Shown: piece after piece, positions 5,401 to 5,746 of the stretch
Layout: every line of letters begins with the position of its first letter
Position numbering within the stretch: the stretch's first letter is position 1
Assembly (NCBI GenBank): GCA_024641445.1
Contig: JAHEDA010000165.1
Coordinates: 1-5,746, forward strand
DNA length: 5,746 nucleotides
Source of the DNA: Gammaproteobacteria bacterium
GTDB taxonomy: Bacteria; Pseudomonadota; Gammaproteobacteria; UBA6429; Thiohalophilaceae
Direction of reading: 5' to 3'
Made by a program: the position numbers and the translations under genes
The notes under the pieces: generated by a model
Told to the model about the DNA's origin: nothing
Database searches by the model: none
What the model saw: only the letters and a program-made list of their open reading frames with translations

Positions 5401-5746
5401 ATGATAGAGGCTGTCACAGTCGAATCACTGGATGATGTCTTGCCGTTGTTTCGGGCCTATCTAGAGTTCTACAAAGTACAAGATATTTCCGATAGTCGAA
5501 ACCGTGCTTACTTATCTCAGTTTGGTGAGACGAATCCCTCTGGTTGCCAGTTTCTCTATCGTGAGCAGGGCCAAGTGCTTGGTTTTTCTACCGTGTACTT
5601 TTCCTTTGTCAGCAGCATCACCGACAAAGTGGGTGTAATGAATGATCTCTATACCTTGCCAGAGTATCGTGAGCGCGGAATCGCTACGGCGCTTATTAAT
5701 CACTGCTATGATTACGCTATCAAACAGGGGGCGGTGCGTCTCCAGT
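5401..5746 (+). CDS. GNAT family N-acetyltransferase, 3' end outside window
   Basis: The first 115 residues are present and the reading frame is open at the window edge. Residues 1-60 give the N-terminal strand and helices (FRAYLEFYK at 17-25). LGFSTVYFSF (60-69) forms the central strand. The acetyl-CoA pyrophosphate loop follows strand 4: VMNDLYTLPEYRERGIATAL (79-98), with R90-x-x-G93-x-A95 fitting the Q/R-x-x-G-x-G/A motif. The helix after it leads to GAVRLQ, where the next strand starts. Members acetylate amines of small molecules or protein N termini; the substrate cannot be told. GGAGAG at 5391-5396 supports the ATG at 5401; an in-frame ATG at 5389 overlaps that site and lacks its own. 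It lies 77 bases after the DUF2905 gene, without a clear terminator or strong promoter between. Confidence 0.9.
   Translation, partial: MIEAVTVESLDDVLPLFRAYLEFYKVQDISDSRNRAYLSQFGETNPSGCQFLYREQGQVLGFSTVYFSFVSSITDKVGVMNDLYTLPEYRERGIATALINHCYDYAIKQGAVRLQ

Overview
The window looks like ordinary chromosomal DNA from a gammaproteobacterium. This rests on the order coaD, an Allochromatium-type 2[4Fe-4S] ferredoxin and gamma-glutamyltranspeptidase, which from memory also occurs in Pseudomonas, and on the close likeness of the ferredoxin to that of purple sulfur bacteria such as Allochromatium vinosum. The genus cannot be fixed from the sequence alone. All supported genes lie on the + strand. There are no RNA genes, insertion sequences, CRISPR arrays or phage genes that I can see.

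Layout. Bases 1-173 hold no gene I can call; they may include the tail of an upstream gene, and they carry a REP-like inverted repeat pair (67-126). coaD (174-653) encodes the penultimate enzyme of coenzyme A synthesis. It is followed after 53 bases by the ferredoxin gene (707-964), which ends in a clear rho-independent terminator (986-1007). After a spacer of about 195 bases with a candidate promoter comes a periplasmic gamma-glutamyltranspeptidase (1203-2864), which cleaves glutathione and other gamma-glutamyl compounds. A 70-residue lipoprotein of unknown role follows (2937-3149).

Bases 3150-3401 hold no convincing gene. Their 3' end carries a consensus TATAAT box, which likely drives a two-gene unit: a VOC/glyoxalase-fold protein (3402-3821) and an NADPH-dependent FMN reductase-type flavoprotein (3841-4365). 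After a 126-base spacer comes a hemolysin III/PAQR-family seven-helix membrane protein (4492-5106). It is followed 7 bases later by a small two-helix membrane protein of the DUF2905 type (5114-5323). The window ends inside a GNAT acetyltransferase (5401 onward).

How they fit together: the first block is housekeeping (CoA synthesis, low-potential electron transfer, glutathione recycling). The second looks like stress or detoxification and membrane functions, but that is inference from families. I found no convincing previously undescribed system. The items most worth a second look are the small genes (lipoprotein and DUF2905 protein), the REP pair and the metal-site state of the VOC protein.
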